Positions 1 through 8,539 are shown, counted from the stretch's first letter. The stretch is DNA of 64,000 nucleotides from Selenomonas ruminantium AC2024 (GCF_000687995.1 NZ_JIAC01000001.1:2232001-2296000); one strand, 5' to 3'. Translations and numbers: made by a program. The notes: generated from the letters alone by a model not told the origin.

Positions 1-537
1 GGCCTTGCTGTAGCGCTCCTCCTCACTGAAGATACATCCGCAGTAAGGCTGGCGGTAAAGCTCCAGCTCCTGGCTGATGTCAATGCCCTCCTGCCAACCG
101 GGACGGAAATCTTCATAGTAGAATTGCACGCCATACTGCGCGGCAAAACGCTCTGCCGTCCGCTTCATTAAATCATGCTGCTGGTAAATGCTGTAAAAGA
201 GCGTCGATGTAAAGGCATCAAAGCCATGCTCCGCCGCAAACCGCGCCGCTTCCTCCAACCGCCAAGTATAGCACATGGTACAGCGGCCATTGGGCATGGC
301 TTCTGCCGGCAGGGCCCGCTTCAGAAAATCCCGCAGGAGGTAATTTTCGTCCGCGAAAAATTCCATCTGGACCTTTTCCGCAAACTCCCGCGCGGTATTG
401 AGACGCATCTCCCACTCTTTGTACGGGTGGATGTTGGGATTGAAAAAATACCCAACCGGCTCAATGCCATCGGCCCGCAGTTTTTTCACCGGATAACAGG
501 AACACGGCCCGCAGCACATATGTAATAGTAACTTCAT
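1..537 (-). CDS. queH: Epoxyqueuosine reductase QueH, 3' end outside window
   Basis: QueH reduces epoxyqueuosine to queuosine in tRNA anticodons (the non-QueG type). The frame is open from ATG at 537 to base 1, giving 179 codons with no stop, so the C-terminus lies outside the window. Visible signatures are the N-terminal MCCGPCSCYP motif, a second RCTMCYTWRL motif near residue 95 and a third PYCGC motif near residue 170. These are the cysteine clusters expected to bind the iron-sulfur and metal centres. It lies 12 bp downstream of ruvB on the same strand, so it is probably the last gene of a ruvA-ruvB-queH operon. The family call is firm; the exact end is unseen. Confidence 0.9.
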   Translation of the reverse strand, partial: MKLLLHMCCGPCSCYPVKKLRADGIEPVGYFFNPNIHPYKEWEMRLNTAREFAEKVQMEFFADENYLLRDFLKRALPAEAMPNGRCTMCYTWRLEEAARFAAEHGFDAFTSTLFYSIYQQHDLMKRTAERFAAQYGVQFYYEDFRPGWQEGIDISQELELYRQPYCGCIFSEEERYSKA

Positions 538-549
538 AACCACAAACTC

Positions 550-1578
550 CTATTCCGGATAAGCAATGCCCAGATGCTCGTAGCCCGCCTTCGTCACCAC
601 GCGGCCGCGGGGCGTACGGTTGATAAAACCGAGCTGAATGAGGAATGGCTCAAACACATCCTCCACAGTATCCGTACTCTCGCTGATTGCCGCCGCCAAC
701 GTGTCGAGTCCTACCGGGCCGCCGCCAAACTTCTTAATCATGGTCAAAAGCATGCGCCTGTCCGTATGGTCAAGGCCTGCCTTATCCACTTCAAGCAGAG
801 ACAATGCCTTATCGGCAATCTCGTCGGTGATGACGTCCTTGCCCTCATACTGCGCCACATCCCGCACACGCTTCAAGAGACGGTTGGCAATACGTGGGGT
901 TCCCCGGGAACGGCGCGCAATTTCCATAGCCCCTTTATCCTCAATGGGGATTTCCAAAATCTCTGCCGCACGCTTGACAATCGTCACCAATGCCTCCGGC
1001 GTATAATACTCCAGACGGGAAATGATGCCGAAACGGTCACGCAAAGGCGCCGCCAGCGAGCCCGCTTTCGTCGTAGCGCCAATCAGCGTAAAGGGCGCAA
1101 TATCGAGCCGGATGGAGCGGGCACTTGGCCCCTTGCCGATAATAATATCCAGCGCAAAATCCTCCATGGCCGAGTACAGCACTTCCTCCACGCTGCGAGA
1201 CAAGCGGTGAATTTCATCAATAAAGAGTACATCATGCTCCTGCAGATTCGTGAGCAGCGCCGCCAAATCCCCCTGCCGTTCAATAGCCGGGCCGGAGGTC
1301 TGCCGGAAATTTACACCCATTTCATTGGCAATGATTCCCGCCAGCGTGGTCTTCCCCAGCCCCGGCGGGCCGTAGAGCAGAACATGGTCCAGCGAATCGC
1401 CGCGGTTCATCGCCGCCTGAATGAAAATCTCCAGATTCTTTTTGGCCTTGTCCTGGCCAATGTATTCACTTAACTTGCGGGGGCGCAGGCTGTACTGCCA
1501 ATCATCCGTCCGCTGCTCGTCCATGGCCACAATGCGGCCATCATCAATATCCATATCGTAAAAATCTTCTTCAGCCAA
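550..1578 (-). CDS. ruvB: Holliday junction branch migration helicase RuvB
   Basis: RuvB is the hexameric AAA+ motor that drives branch migration with RuvA. The 342-residue product has full family length: Walker [12 protein letters not shown] near residue 70, Walker [10 protein letters not shown] near 120, sensor motif GATTKAG near 165, an arginine-finger region, and the C-terminal winged helix ending in [17 protein letters not shown]. The start is a TTG at 1578, chosen because AGGAGG lies nine bases upstream and no ATG fits. It follows ruvA by 15 bp on the same strand, so translation is probably coupled. Confidence 0.96.
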   Translation of the reverse strand: MAEEDFYDMDIDDGRIVAMDEQRTDDWQYSLRPRKLSEYIGQDKAKKNLEIFIQAAMNRGDSLDHVLLYGPPGLGKTTLAGIIANEMGVNFRQTSGPAIERQGDLAALLTNLQEHDVLFIDEIHRLSRSVEEVLYSAMEDFALDIIIGKGPSARSIRLDIAPFTLIGATTKAGSLAAPLRDRFGIISRLEYYTPEALVTIVKRAAEILEIPIEDKGAMEIARRSRGTPRIANRLLKRVRDVAQYEGKDVITDEIADKALSLLEVDKAGLDHTDRRMLLTMIKKFGGGPVGLDTLAAAISESTDTVEDVFEPFLIQLGFINRTPRGRVVTKAGYEHLGIAYPE

Positions 1579-1593
1579 GCCTCAACCCTCCTG

Positions 1594-2196
1594 TTAAAAT
1601 TTATTCAACTGCTTAAGCGCCAGCTTGATGACTTCTTCCGTCGTCTTGCACTTGGTCGCCTTCTTGAGCACCGGCGCGATTTCGGCCTGACTATAACCCA
1701 GAGCCACCAAAGCCGCCTGCGCTTCACTCATCATATCGTCGCCAGTCGGCCCTTCCAAATCCAACGTCAGAATTTCTTCCACATCATCAGCCGCCGCAAA
1801 AGCAACCTTGTCCTTCAGTTCCAAAATCAGCCGCTCCGCCGACTTCTTGCCAATGCCCGGCAGTTTCGTCAGCACCGTGGCCTGCTTGTTCTGAATCGCC
1901 TTGCAGAGACTTTCCACCGTAATGGCCGACAAAATCCCCAGCGCCACCTTGGGCCCGATACCCGAAACACCAATGAGCAGCTGAAAGATATCGTACTCTT
2001 CCTCACTGGCAAAGCCATAAAGGGTAATGCCGTCCTGATAAACATTCATATAGGTAAAGAGCTGGGCTTCTTCCTTGAGCCGTAATTTATTCCGGGTGGA
2101 ACCGGCCACGAATACCCGATAGCCCACGCCATTCACATCCAAAAGGCAGTAGTCAGCTTTCAGCGCCGCCACCTGTCCCCGCAAAAATCCAATCAT
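1594..2196 (-). CDS. ruvA: Holliday junction branch migration protein RuvA
   Basis: RuvA tetramers bind four-way junctions and load RuvB. The 200-residue product shows the N-terminal OB fold (MIGFLRGQVAAL...), the tandem helix-hairpin-helix motifs (LIGVSGIGPKVALGILS near residue 80 and LTKLPGIGKKSAERLILELK near 115), and a C-terminal RuvB-binding domain (EAQAALVALGYS). It opens the ruvA-ruvB-queH unit. The upstream neighbour is separated by a strong hairpin, so transcription probably starts in the 120-bp gap. RuvC is not adjacent but about 9 kb away. Confidence 0.96.
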   Translation of the reverse strand: MIGFLRGQVAALKADYCLLDVNGVGYRVFVAGSTRNKLRLKEEAQLFTYMNVYQDGITLYGFASEEEYDIFQLLIGVSGIGPKVALGILSAITVESLCKAIQNKQATVLTKLPGIGKKSAERLILELKDKVAFAAADDVEEILTLDLEGPTGDDMMSEAQAALVALGYSQAEIAPVLKKATKCKTTEEVIKLALKQLNKF

Positions 2197-2261
2197 CTGG
2201 TACCTTCACTCCAATAATCAATCGATAACCTGTAACCTTATTAGTATAGCACGAATGACAA

Positions 2262-2295
2262 GGGGCTGACCAGTCAAAATTGACCGGTCAGCCCC
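2262..2295. terminator. Hairpin of two TTGAC-N2-GTCAA units, likely terminator of the CYTH gene
   Basis: GGGGCTGACCAGTCAA and TTGACCGGTCAGCCCC face each other across two bases, making a 16-bp stem with one mismatch. The core of each arm is a 12-bp palindrome unit (2266-2277 and 2280-2291) of the repeat family described in the findings; the GGGG/CCCC clamp is extra. It lies 25 bp past the CYTH stop on the minus strand, but the T-run after it is weak (TTGTCATT). Confidence 0.6.
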
Positions 2296-2319
2296 ACGCT
2301 CGCCACGACCTCACCATTA

Positions 2320-2805
2320 TCATTCACACTGCAAAATTTCCCGCACAATGTCCACGCCCCTTGCCTGCGCCAATGTGCCATAGGAAAACCGGACATCATC
2401 CGTAACTTCCCGGCCGAACCAGGTAGGTGGCACAAACTTTTTAGCCCCTTCCACATCCGAAAATTCGACTTCCACATAATTGAAGCCTTTCAGATGGCCT
2501 GCATGTACATGCAGCTCGGCCACCAAACTATCCGCCAAAGGGATTTTATAGCGCCGTTTCTCAATCATACAGGTTCCGGGACACAGCCGCTCCGACAGAC
2601 TAGCAAATTCCTGCCGGGAAACTTCCGTCTCCCATTCCTCCCGTACCAACCCGGCACCGCGCTTGACCGTAAGCCAAAAATGACTGTCCCCAATCTGCCG
2701 AATCCGGATTTCCGGCAGCAACGCCACATACCCCTGACGCAGCAGCTCATATTCTTCGGGCAGCTGCGGAAGCCTGTCTACTAAAAATTGCCGCTCTATT
2801 TCCAT
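2320..2805 (-). CDS. CYTH-domain protein (adenylate cyclase/triphosphatase-like fold)
   Basis: The 161-residue protein begins MEIERQFLVDRLP, the N-terminus of CYTH proteins, which use a beta-tunnel to bind triphosphate substrates (inorganic triphosphatase, thiamine triphosphatase or class IV cyclase). Further charged strands fit the fold: EIRIRQIGDSHFWLTVKRG near residue 35, IEKRRYKIPL near 100 and YVEVEFSD near 130. The family signature is ExExK; here the lysine is Q6, read from a clear CAA codon. Substrate cannot be deduced. It stands alone between two repeat hairpins. Confidence 0.8.
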   Translation of the reverse strand: MEIERQFLVDRLPQLPEEYELLRQGYVALLPEIRIRQIGDSHFWLTVKRGAGLVREEWETEVSRQEFASLSERLCPGTCMIEKRRYKIPLADSLVAELHVHAGHLKGFNYVEVEFSDVEGAKKFVPPTWFGREVTDDVRFSYGTLAQARGVDIVREILQCE

Positions 2806-2898
2806 ATAGCTTATCCTGCTCCTTTATAAAGGCTCCAGTAAATCCCTCATTAGTATATCGCTATAGCGATACACAATCAAGAAAATCCCACCATAAAA

Positions 2899-2965
2899 GG
2901 CTGACAGGTCAAAATTTGACTTGTCAGCCCCCCTGAAATTGACTTGTCAATTTTTGACATGTCAA
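2899..2965. repeat. Cluster of four TTGAC-N2-GTCAA palindromes
   Basis: Units lie at 2901-2912, 2916-2927, 2939-2950 and 2954-2965; the last two are exact and the first two have one end mismatch. The first pair folds as GGCTGACAGGTCAAA against TTTGACTTGTCAGCC, a hairpin suited to ending transcription of the upstream small gene. The fourth unit contains the TGA stop codon of the 76-residue ORF next to it. Confidence 0.85.
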
Positions 2966-3192
2966 TTTGACAAAAACTTGTTAGGTTCCGTTTCTTCCAG
3001 TATCTGCACCAAAACTCGATAGTCCAAATACTGAATTCCCTCCATGCCATTATGAATTTTATCAGCCAACTCACTGCCATAATATATGTGCATGGCTTTT
3101 TCCAGTGGTATTGCCTTCTCCTTAGCCAGCTGCGCAATAATACGTTCTTCCAGTTTTTCCTGATAGACCTGTTCCAAAACATTTTCGTCCAT
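2962..3192 (-). CDS. Small hypothetical protein, third gene of a DUF3791/DUF3990 module
   Basis: This is a 76-residue, highly charged, probably all-helical protein (MDENVLEQVYQEKLEERI...). I do not recognise a function. It starts three bases past the stop of the broken DUF3990 gene and ends inside a TTGAC repeat unit, whose TGA it uses as stop. Proteins of this general type (ending in a GIQYLDYRVLVQIL-like segment) commonly sit next to DUF3990 genes, from general knowledge of such loci. It may be the partner of a now inactive gene. Confidence 0.6.
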   Translation of the reverse strand: MDENVLEQVYQEKLEERIIAQLAKEKAIPLEKAMHIYYGSELADKIHNGMEGIQYLDYRVLVQILEETEPNKFLSN

Positions 3193-3195
3193 GCC

Positions 3196-3387
3196 TTACA
3201 CCTCAAAGTATGAATCGTAAATCAGTAGTTTATCAATGGCTTTCTGCGTTATGAATGGAATGCTATCTGGTCGTAATTGGGATAGGCTTTTATTTCCTTT
3301 AATGCTCTATCCTTCTCCCAAATGCCTGTACGAATGCAAAACATCCGGCTTTTTGATTATCTCTGTCGAGCCGTGATAGACTATCAT
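3196..3387 (-). pseudogene. Decayed DUF3990 gene (ADP-ribosyltransferase-like)
   Basis: An ATG at 3387 overlaps the DUF3791 stop as ATGA and opens MIVYHGSTEIIKKPDVLHSY, the typical start of DUF3990 proteins, but meets TAG after 26 codons. A second frame then reads DRALKEIKAYPNYDQIAFHS up to a TAA, and a third reads TQKAIDKLLIYDSYFEV to a TAA at 3196, which together look like the family C-terminus. About 190 bp remain of a gene normally near 450-500 bp, so there was a large internal deletion plus frameshifts. The HGS motif resembles that of ADP-ribosyltransferase folds; this is inference. Confidence 0.75.
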
Positions 3388-3599
3388 ATCTTCACACCTC
3401 TTATCCGCAAATATTCTCTAATATCGTCCACTAAATAAGCACTGCCCTGCGTATGGAGTATATCATAATTAGGTACGAGATATTCATCAATACAACCAGT
3501 CTCCTGCAATTTACCATATACCTGCTTAGGAGAAAGCTTCCATTTATTGGCGCAAGCGTGAATCATGTAGACTACAAATTCCATGCTGTCCTGATTCAT
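3384..3599 (-). CDS. DUF3791 domain protein
   Basis: The 71-residue protein (MNQDSMEFVVYMIHACANKW...) matches the small DUF3791 family: EFVVYMIH at the start, LSPKQVYGKLQETG in the middle and a YLVPNYDILHTQG segment. ATG at 3599 is preferred over an in-frame TTG at 3605 because GAGGGG lies six bases before it. DUF3791 genes are usually coupled to DUF3990 genes, as the ATGA overlap here shows. With DUF3990 broken, this gene is an orphan, possibly the remaining half of a toxin-antitoxin-like pair. Biochemical role unknown. Confidence 0.7.
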   Translation of the reverse strand: MNQDSMEFVVYMIHACANKWKLSPKQVYGKLQETGCIDEYLVPNYDILHTQGSAYLVDDIREYLRIRGVKI

Positions 3600-3655
3600 A
3601 GTCAACCCCTCATTTCCCTTTGACTCTCATTATAATAAGTATATAACAACAGTTG

Positions 3656-3667
3656 TTGACCGGTCAA
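3656..3667. repeat. Single exact TTGAC-N2-GTCAA unit
   Basis: One exact 12-bp unit with centre CG, followed at 3670-3680 by a half unit (GTCATGTCAA). It lies between the DUF3791 start and the chemoreceptor terminator. The site is close enough to the DUF3791 start to act as an operator, though nothing shows that it does. Confidence 0.7.
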
Positions 3668-3696
3668 ACCGTCATGTCAATCAACAGATGCAATAC

Positions 3697-3731
3697 AAAA
3701 GACCATCCTACCATGTCAAAGTGGGATAGTC
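3697..3731 (-). terminator. Terminator of the FIST/chemoreceptor pair
   Basis: On the minus strand GACTATCC pairs with GGATGGTC (one G-U) and is followed by TTTTG, 28 bp after the chemoreceptor stop codon. Confidence 0.6.
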
Positions 3732-3759
3732 TCATGCATTAAGCTATACTTTTGGTTAT

Positions 3760-4758
3760 TTACCTTTGTTTCCCCAACAGCCATTTGACCTGCCGCAGGA
3801 AGTCAATCATGCTGCAGGCAATTACGTTCTTTTCACTCATCAGCTCTTTTAAGCCGTGAATGTTCTGGCGCATCGTGGTGACCAAACCGCCCACGGAGCC
3901 TGCGCCTTCGGCTACTTCGTCCATCATACTACTGGTTTTATGGATGCCATCCACAATGCGATGACTGTAATCGCCTACACTTTCTGTACTCTTGGTCACA
4001 TCGGCAAAACTCTCCTGTACCTTGCCCACAAAAGTGGCATTTTCCAAGGTTTTTTGCCTGGTCTGTTCAATGGCCTGACTCATTTCACCGATGGATTGAT
4101 AGAGCGCATTGATATTCGTGTCAATCCCTTCCACCAATTCTTTGGTCGAAGCGGCCAGCTCGCGGATATTTTCGGCCACGATACTGAAGCCGCGGCCTGC
4201 CTCACCAGCTCGCGCAGCTTCAATCGAAGCATTCAGGGACAGCAGATTCGTACGGGTCGCGATGCCTTCGATGCCTTCCGACATCTTTTTAATATTGGCA
4301 AATTTTCCTTCCACTTCCTGAAATACTGCGTTAATCTCGTCAAGATTTCCTTCTATCTCCTGCATTTTTTCCGACAGTGCACCGATATCATTGCCCGCAC
4401 CACTGACCACGGTTCTAGAGGTGTCCATTATATTGGAAATGTTTTGGGCATATTCTTCCAGATTATTAAAATGTTCATTCAGGTACGTAAAGTCCTTATT
4501 TACCTGACCGATTCCCGCATAGGTTTCCTGCATCTTCTGCACGTATTCTGCAATACCGGTTTCAGCCTGCGTGAGTTCATTCATGCGTTCATCAAGATAA
4601 TCGATGCCATAGGCAATCTGACGGTTCACATTCGCCTGCGTTTCCGGCACCGGTGCTGACGGTGTCGGCCTCGGTACCGCCGTATTCATCGCCTGTTTTT
4701 CTGCGGCTCTTTGGTTATAAAAAGGCTCTTTTTTTCTGCCGAAATCAAAGATTCCCAT
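3760..4758 (-). CDS. Soluble methyl-accepting chemotaxis protein
   Basis: The 332-residue protein has no transmembrane segment or periplasmic sensor. After a proline-rich N-terminus it is a long helical MCP signalling domain, with the kinase-binding hairpin tip ATRTNLLSLNASIEAARAGE near residue 190 followed by GRGFSIVAENIRELA. It should sit in the cytoplasm and act on CheA/CheW or a paralogue. ATG at 4758 is chosen because AAGAGGTG precedes it; the in-frame GTG upstream overlaps that site. It lies 12 bp after the FIST gene, so the FIST protein is the likely ligand-sensing partner. Confidence 0.88.
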   Translation of the reverse strand: MGIFDFGRKKEPFYNQRAAEKQAMNTAVPRPTPSAPVPETQANVNRQIAYGIDYLDERMNELTQAETGIAEYVQKMQETYAGIGQVNKDFTYLNEHFNNLEEYAQNISNIMDTSRTVVSGAGNDIGALSEKMQEIEGNLDEINAVFQEVEGKFANIKKMSEGIEGIATRTNLLSLNASIEAARAGEAGRGFSIVAENIRELAASTKELVEGIDTNINALYQSIGEMSQAIEQTRQKTLENATFVGKVQESFADVTKSTESVGDYSHRIVDGIHKTSSMMDEVAEGAGSVGGLVTTMRQNIHGLKELMSEKNVIACSMIDFLRQVKWLLGKQR

Positions 4759-4770
4759 AACACGCACCTC

Positions 4771-5883
4771 TTATTCAAAAACAGCGGCAATCATGGTCTG
4801 ATTGAAATGCTGCTCGTAAATCTGCTCACCATATCCGCCCCAGCCGATATAATTGCCGAGTACGGTTCCCATGCTGCGGAAGAATTCATCTGCATACCCC
4901 TCACTTTCAAAGAGCAGGGTACGCGCCAGACAATTCACCATGATGGACAGAGCAGGACGGGGCACGTCCTGTTTAATTCTTTGCATGGTCTCCCGATTGA
5001 CCTGACGGTAATCGTCCGGCTGCAGCATGACAATCTGGTCATTTTCATAAATACGGGCATGGTACTTCATCGTCTGCCGGTCGGTATCCATATCGTCATT
5101 GGCAATGATGTACATATCCTTGCCAATGATACGCCCCACCGGATTGCTGTCCAAAAATGAACGGTCCATCTGTGAAGTAGTAAGACCGTGCATCTTTGCT
5201 TCCATTTCCGAAGCGGGCCTGCCATCATAGGCCATGACCTTACGCGTAAAAGCATCTACCTTCGTAGCCGTCAAGGGCTCGCAGATGGGCTTGTAGATAT
5301 TTTCGCGATAAAGATGGATACTGCCGCCCAGATTGCGCAGCAGCACAAATACACTAGCCTTGTCGTAAACTTTGCCATTCAAGGAAACCAAAGTCTTTTC
5401 CGCTAAGCCACGGTCGCCTGCCGTCCCGCCAAAGACAGGAATATGTTCTTTTCGCAGTACGGAATTCAGCACAGCAAGCACCGATTCTTCGCAGGAAATC
5501 AAACCATTTGTCGCGGTCAGACAAATGGTATCGTCTGCGCGATGGGTGCCGAGCTGGCGCACGGCTTCCTGCACGCGCTCTACATACTTGAGTGGGCAGC
5601 AGTCTGCTTCCTCCAATACATTTCCCACACATTCAATGCCGCTTGCAATCGCCAGCACTTCCAAGGTATCGTGGAAGATGCCCTCATTGGAAAAAGCCGC
5701 AATCGAAGTTGTCCCCATGACAATGCTATGTGGAAACCGTGCCTGCATCTTTTGACTGGTCTCAGCAAAAGCGGCCACCATCGTCGTAAACCAAACAAAC
5801 TTTGCCTGCGTCATGGTCCGGCAAGCCTGGCTTATGGCATTGTCCACCGGCGTTGCCTGACTGCGTCCAATTTTGTATTCCAT
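4771..5883 (-). CDS. FIST domain sensory protein
   Basis: The 370-residue protein fits the FIST family (N-terminal and C-terminal FIST domains), proposed to bind small ligands and coupled to signalling genes. Visible features are the FGGTAGDRG glycine-rich turn in the N-terminal half and the C-terminal stretch around GNYIGWGGYGEQIYEQHFNQTM. No signal peptide or membrane segment is present. ATG at 5883 is chosen over an upstream start because AGGAG sits six bases before it. It precedes the soluble chemoreceptor by 12 bp: sensor then receiver. The ligand is unknown. Confidence 0.82.
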   Translation of the reverse strand: MEYKIGRSQATPVDNAISQACRTMTQAKFVWFTTMVAAFAETSQKMQARFPHSIVMGTTSIAAFSNEGIFHDTLEVLAIASGIECVGNVLEEADCCPLKYVERVQEAVRQLGTHRADDTICLTATNGLISCEESVLAVLNSVLRKEHIPVFGGTAGDRGLAEKTLVSLNGKVYDKASVFVLLRNLGGSIHLYRENIYKPICEPLTATKVDAFTRKVMAYDGRPASEMEAKMHGLTTSQMDRSFLDSNPVGRIIGKDMYIIANDDMDTDRQTMKYHARIYENDQIVMLQPDDYRQVNRETMQRIKQDVPRPALSIMVNCLARTLLFESEGYADEFFRSMGTVLGNYIGWGGYGEQIYEQHFNQTMIAAVFE

Positions 5884-6072
5884 AACATTCTCCTCTATCC
5901 CACACAACTATATGGGAATATTTCGCGTATCTGCGTGTTTTTTCCTGCTGCCTGCCAGCTTGTTTTCCATACAATCCGCAAAATTTTTACCCAAAGCCCA
6001 ACTTTTCCCTGTGAAGATGCTCGGAAATATGCTATACTTTGTCTCTGATCAGATTATGGAAGGAGCATTCCC

Positions 6073-7209
6073 ATGTTTCTATACCAAAAACTGCGCCAGA
6101 ATCCGGATTTGACCGTGGCGCTTGTTTTTGCCCTGCTTACCAGTTTTATCGCGCCGCCCAGCCTCACAGAAATCGGGGTACGGCTCAATGTCCCCCTGCT
6201 GGGGCTCTTGCTATTCTTGATGTGCATTGTGGCAGGCCTGCGGCTCAGCGGTTTCTTCGCCGCGATTTTTCAGCGGCTGTTCAAAGACAATGCCTCCGGC
6301 CGTTCCTTAGGGCGATTCTTTATCTTCAGCTGTTATTTCAGCTCCATGTTCATCACCAATGATGTGGCCCTGATTATCTTTGTGCCGCTGGCCATTATGG
6401 TCTTTACCGAGGCCCGGCGCATCCGGCTTATCGTGCCCACCGTCTGTTGGCAGACCATTGCGGCGAACTTAGGCAGCATGCTCACGCCGATTGGCAATCC
6501 GCAGAATCTCTTTATCTACTCCTATTACGGGCTGGAACCGCTGGAATTTCTAGCCATCACCGCTCCCATCGTCCTGCTCAGCGGCGCGGCCATCTACCTT
6601 GCCACGTATACGCTGACGGACTGTGATGTGCATCTGCCGGCAGCGCAGGAAGCCAGACTCCCTTGGAAAAAGATTCTGCCCCTGCTATTGCTGTTCAGCC
6701 TCTGCCTGCTCCATGTGGTGCATCTGTTGGATTTTGCCCTGCTGGCCGTTATCGTCGTGCCTGCCCTGGCCCTGCTGAATTACCGTCTTTATAAGGAGGC
6801 AGATTACAAACTACTGCTGCTCTTTTCCCTCTTGTTTATCGGCGTGGGAAACCTTAGTCATATCGAAGTGTTCCAAAGCTGGCCTGCCAAGATGTTAAAC
6901 GGCCACGAGTTTTGGGTATCTTTGCTGCTGAGCCAGCTCCTCAGCAACGTCCCCGCCACGGTGCTCTTAGCCAACTACACGACCGCTTACACGCCCCTGC
7001 TGTTGGGTGTCAACATCGGCGGTCTGGGTACGATTATCGCCTCCATGGCCAGCGTGATTTCCTTCAAGGCGTACCTGCAGACCCGCTTCAGTAAGCCCGG
7101 CTATTATCTGCTGACCTTCACGGGCAGCAATCTGGCGGTATTGGCCTTGCTTCTGCTTTATTATCATATCTACATGACCTATGGCGATATGCTGGCACAA
7201 CTCCTATAA
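6073..7209 (+). CDS. ArsB/NhaD-type (SLC13-like) anion permease
   Basis: This 378-residue membrane protein has about ten hydrophobic segments and the general plan of the ion transporter superfamily that includes ArsB, NhaD and citrate/sodium symporters. The FITNDVALIIFVPLA segment near residue 95 and LGSMLTPIGNPQNLFIYSYYG near residue 135 are the re-entrant substrate-binding motifs of that group; LLSNVPATVLLANY is the second repeat. Substrate is not clear. The ATG has AGGAG eight bases upstream and a TATACT -10-like box at 6033. It stands alone, divergent from the FIST gene, with its own terminator. Confidence 0.8.
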   Translation: MFLYQKLRQNPDLTVALVFALLTSFIAPPSLTEIGVRLNVPLLGLLLFLMCIVAGLRLSGFFAAIFQRLFKDNASGRSLGRFFIFSCYFSSMFITNDVALIIFVPLAIMVFTEARRIRLIVPTVCWQTIAANLGSMLTPIGNPQNLFIYSYYGLEPLEFLAITAPIVLLSGAAIYLATYTLTDCDVHLPAAQEARLPWKKILPLLLLFSLCLLHVVHLLDFALLAVIVVPALALLNYRLYKEADYKLLLLFSLLFIGVGNLSHIEVFQSWPAKMLNGHEFWVSLLLSQLLSNVPATVLLANYTTAYTPLLLGVNIGGLGTIIASMASVISFKAYLQTRFSKPGYYLLTFTGSNLAVLALLLLYYHIYMTYGDMLAQLL

Positions 7210-7213
7210 CGTG

Positions 7214-7250
7214 AAAACGACAAGCCTTTTGTAATGACTTGTCGTTTTTT
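7214..7250 (+). terminator. Rho-independent terminator of the permease gene
   Basis: AAAACGACAAG and CTTGTCGTTTT form an 11-bp stem ending in TTTTTT, directly after the stop codon. Confidence 0.9.
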
Positions 7251-7335
7251 CTATTTCTTATGGAATTTTAACCTTGCCATGCTACCATGTTTTCCGGTTA
7301 CTAATCATTTTACAAGCACGAGGAAAGGATGTTTT

Positions 7336-7599
7336 ATGATGACAAAGGCGGAAAACCGTACCAACTGGGCGGCAGCTCTGGAATCGGCTGAGGATAGCTC
7401 CACGCTGAGCGCTGCGATTGGCTTTGGCTTTACCAAAGATGACCTAAGAGAACTGGTGGCCCTGCATCAGGCCGGTAAATATCAGGAAAAAATTGAGGCG
7501 CTGCTGGTGGAATGCAATTTCATCTCCTTTTGCTGCTGCCTGATGAATAAGGAATATGCAGAAGCCATAGAAATAGAAGAACTTAACGAAGCAGACTGA
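7336..7599 (+). CDS. Small hypothetical protein
   Basis: An 87-residue soluble protein that I do not recognise (MMTKAENRTNWAAALESAED...). It is acidic, probably helical, and has a cysteine run NFISFCCCLMN near residue 70. The start is placed at the double ATG at 7336 because AGGAAAGGA lies just upstream; the longer frame back to 7234 has no such site. Its last 17 bases overlap convergently with the 3' end of nudC. Confidence 0.6.
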   Translation: MMTKAENRTNWAAALESAEDSSTLSAAIGFGFTKDDLRELVALHQAGKYQEKIEALLVECNFISFCCCLMNKEYAEAIEIEELNEAD

Positions 7600-8428
7600 T
7601 ATCTCCTTCCTTGAACTTCATCATCATTTGATTGGTCAAACTCCAATCATCCGTCTGGCCCTGGATGTCTTCGCGCTTCATCCACAGGGCCTCTTTTAAT
7701 TCGCTTTTATCCATGCGGATGGTGGTATCGCCATCCACCTCACAGTAAAAACCTACAATCAAATCCTGCACGCTGCCCCAGGGCTGGGATTTATAGTAGC
7801 GGATATTTTTGACCTTGAGGCCCGTTTCCTCCATGACCTCACGGGCTACACATTCTTCCAGCGTCTCGCCAATTTCCACAAAACCTGCCACCAAGGCATA
7901 GAAACTCATGCTGCGGTTGGCATATTTCGTCAGCAAAATGCTGTCGCCATTGATGACGCCGACCACCACCGCCGGATTGATGCGGGGATAAATCACATGA
8001 CCACAGTCATCGCATTCCAAGGCCCGCTCATCAGCCGCATAAGCCATCAGATGACCGCAGCGGCCGCAAAAATGATTATCCTCATACCAGCGAATGAGGT
8101 GCCACGCTGTGTAAGCCGCATACATAAGCTCCTGCGGCCCCTGCAGCTCATAGCGGATTTCTCGCAGCGTCTTATAGGCATAGCCCTCCAACGGCTCTAC
8201 ATGACTTCCCACCCCATGGTACACGTCATGGCCATCCAGCGAAAACAAATACTGATACATGTACTTATTCGAGCGGATTTCCTGACGCTTGGGAAAACGC
8301 ATTTTTCCCGGCTCCCCTGATACCATCAAGCCATCCCGATTCGCAAAAATGATAATATCATCCTTCCAGGGCTCGGCATCGGGCAAAAACGCATTATCCA
8401 ATTTATGCGGCGTAATTTCATGAATCAC
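7583..8428 (-). CDS. nudC: NADH pyrophosphatase NudC (Nudix hydrolase)
   Basis: NudC splits NAD(H) into NMN(H) and AMP and can remove NAD caps from RNA. The 281-residue protein has the four-cysteine zinc ribbon (CGRCG near residue 112 and CDDCG near 130), the Nudix box GFVEIGETLEECVAREV followed by MEETGLKV near residue 180, and an SQPW motif behind it as in NudC rather than generic Nudix enzymes. The start is GTG at 8428 with GAAGGAAG upstream. Confidence 0.9.
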   Translation of the reverse strand: MIHEITPHKLDNAFLPDAEPWKDDIIIFANRDGLMVSGEPGKMRFPKRQEIRSNKYMYQYLFSLDGHDVYHGVGSHVEPLEGYAYKTLREIRYELQGPQELMYAAYTAWHLIRWYEDNHFCGRCGHLMAYAADERALECDDCGHVIYPRINPAVVVGVINGDSILLTKYANRSMSFYALVAGFVEIGETLEECVAREVMEETGLKVKNIRYYKSQPWGSVQDLIVGFYCEVDGDTTIRMDKSELKEALWMKREDIQGQTDDWSLTNQMMMKFKEGDISLLR

Positions 8429-8539
8429 AGCTGTACACTTCCTTCTTTCGCTTTATTAAGTTTCACGCTACTTCCATCACCTATTATACGCTTAATCGGC
8501 CCGCAAGTAAAAAATTACTGTCAAGCTGTAAACATACAT

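Noticed and set aside
574-1473. Long plus-strand reading frame opposite ruvB
   Set aside because: Shadow of ruvB in a GC-rich codon pattern; no ribosome site and no recognisable protein. Similar antisense frames over mutL, mutS, rqcH, cysS and hsdR were rejected for the same reason.
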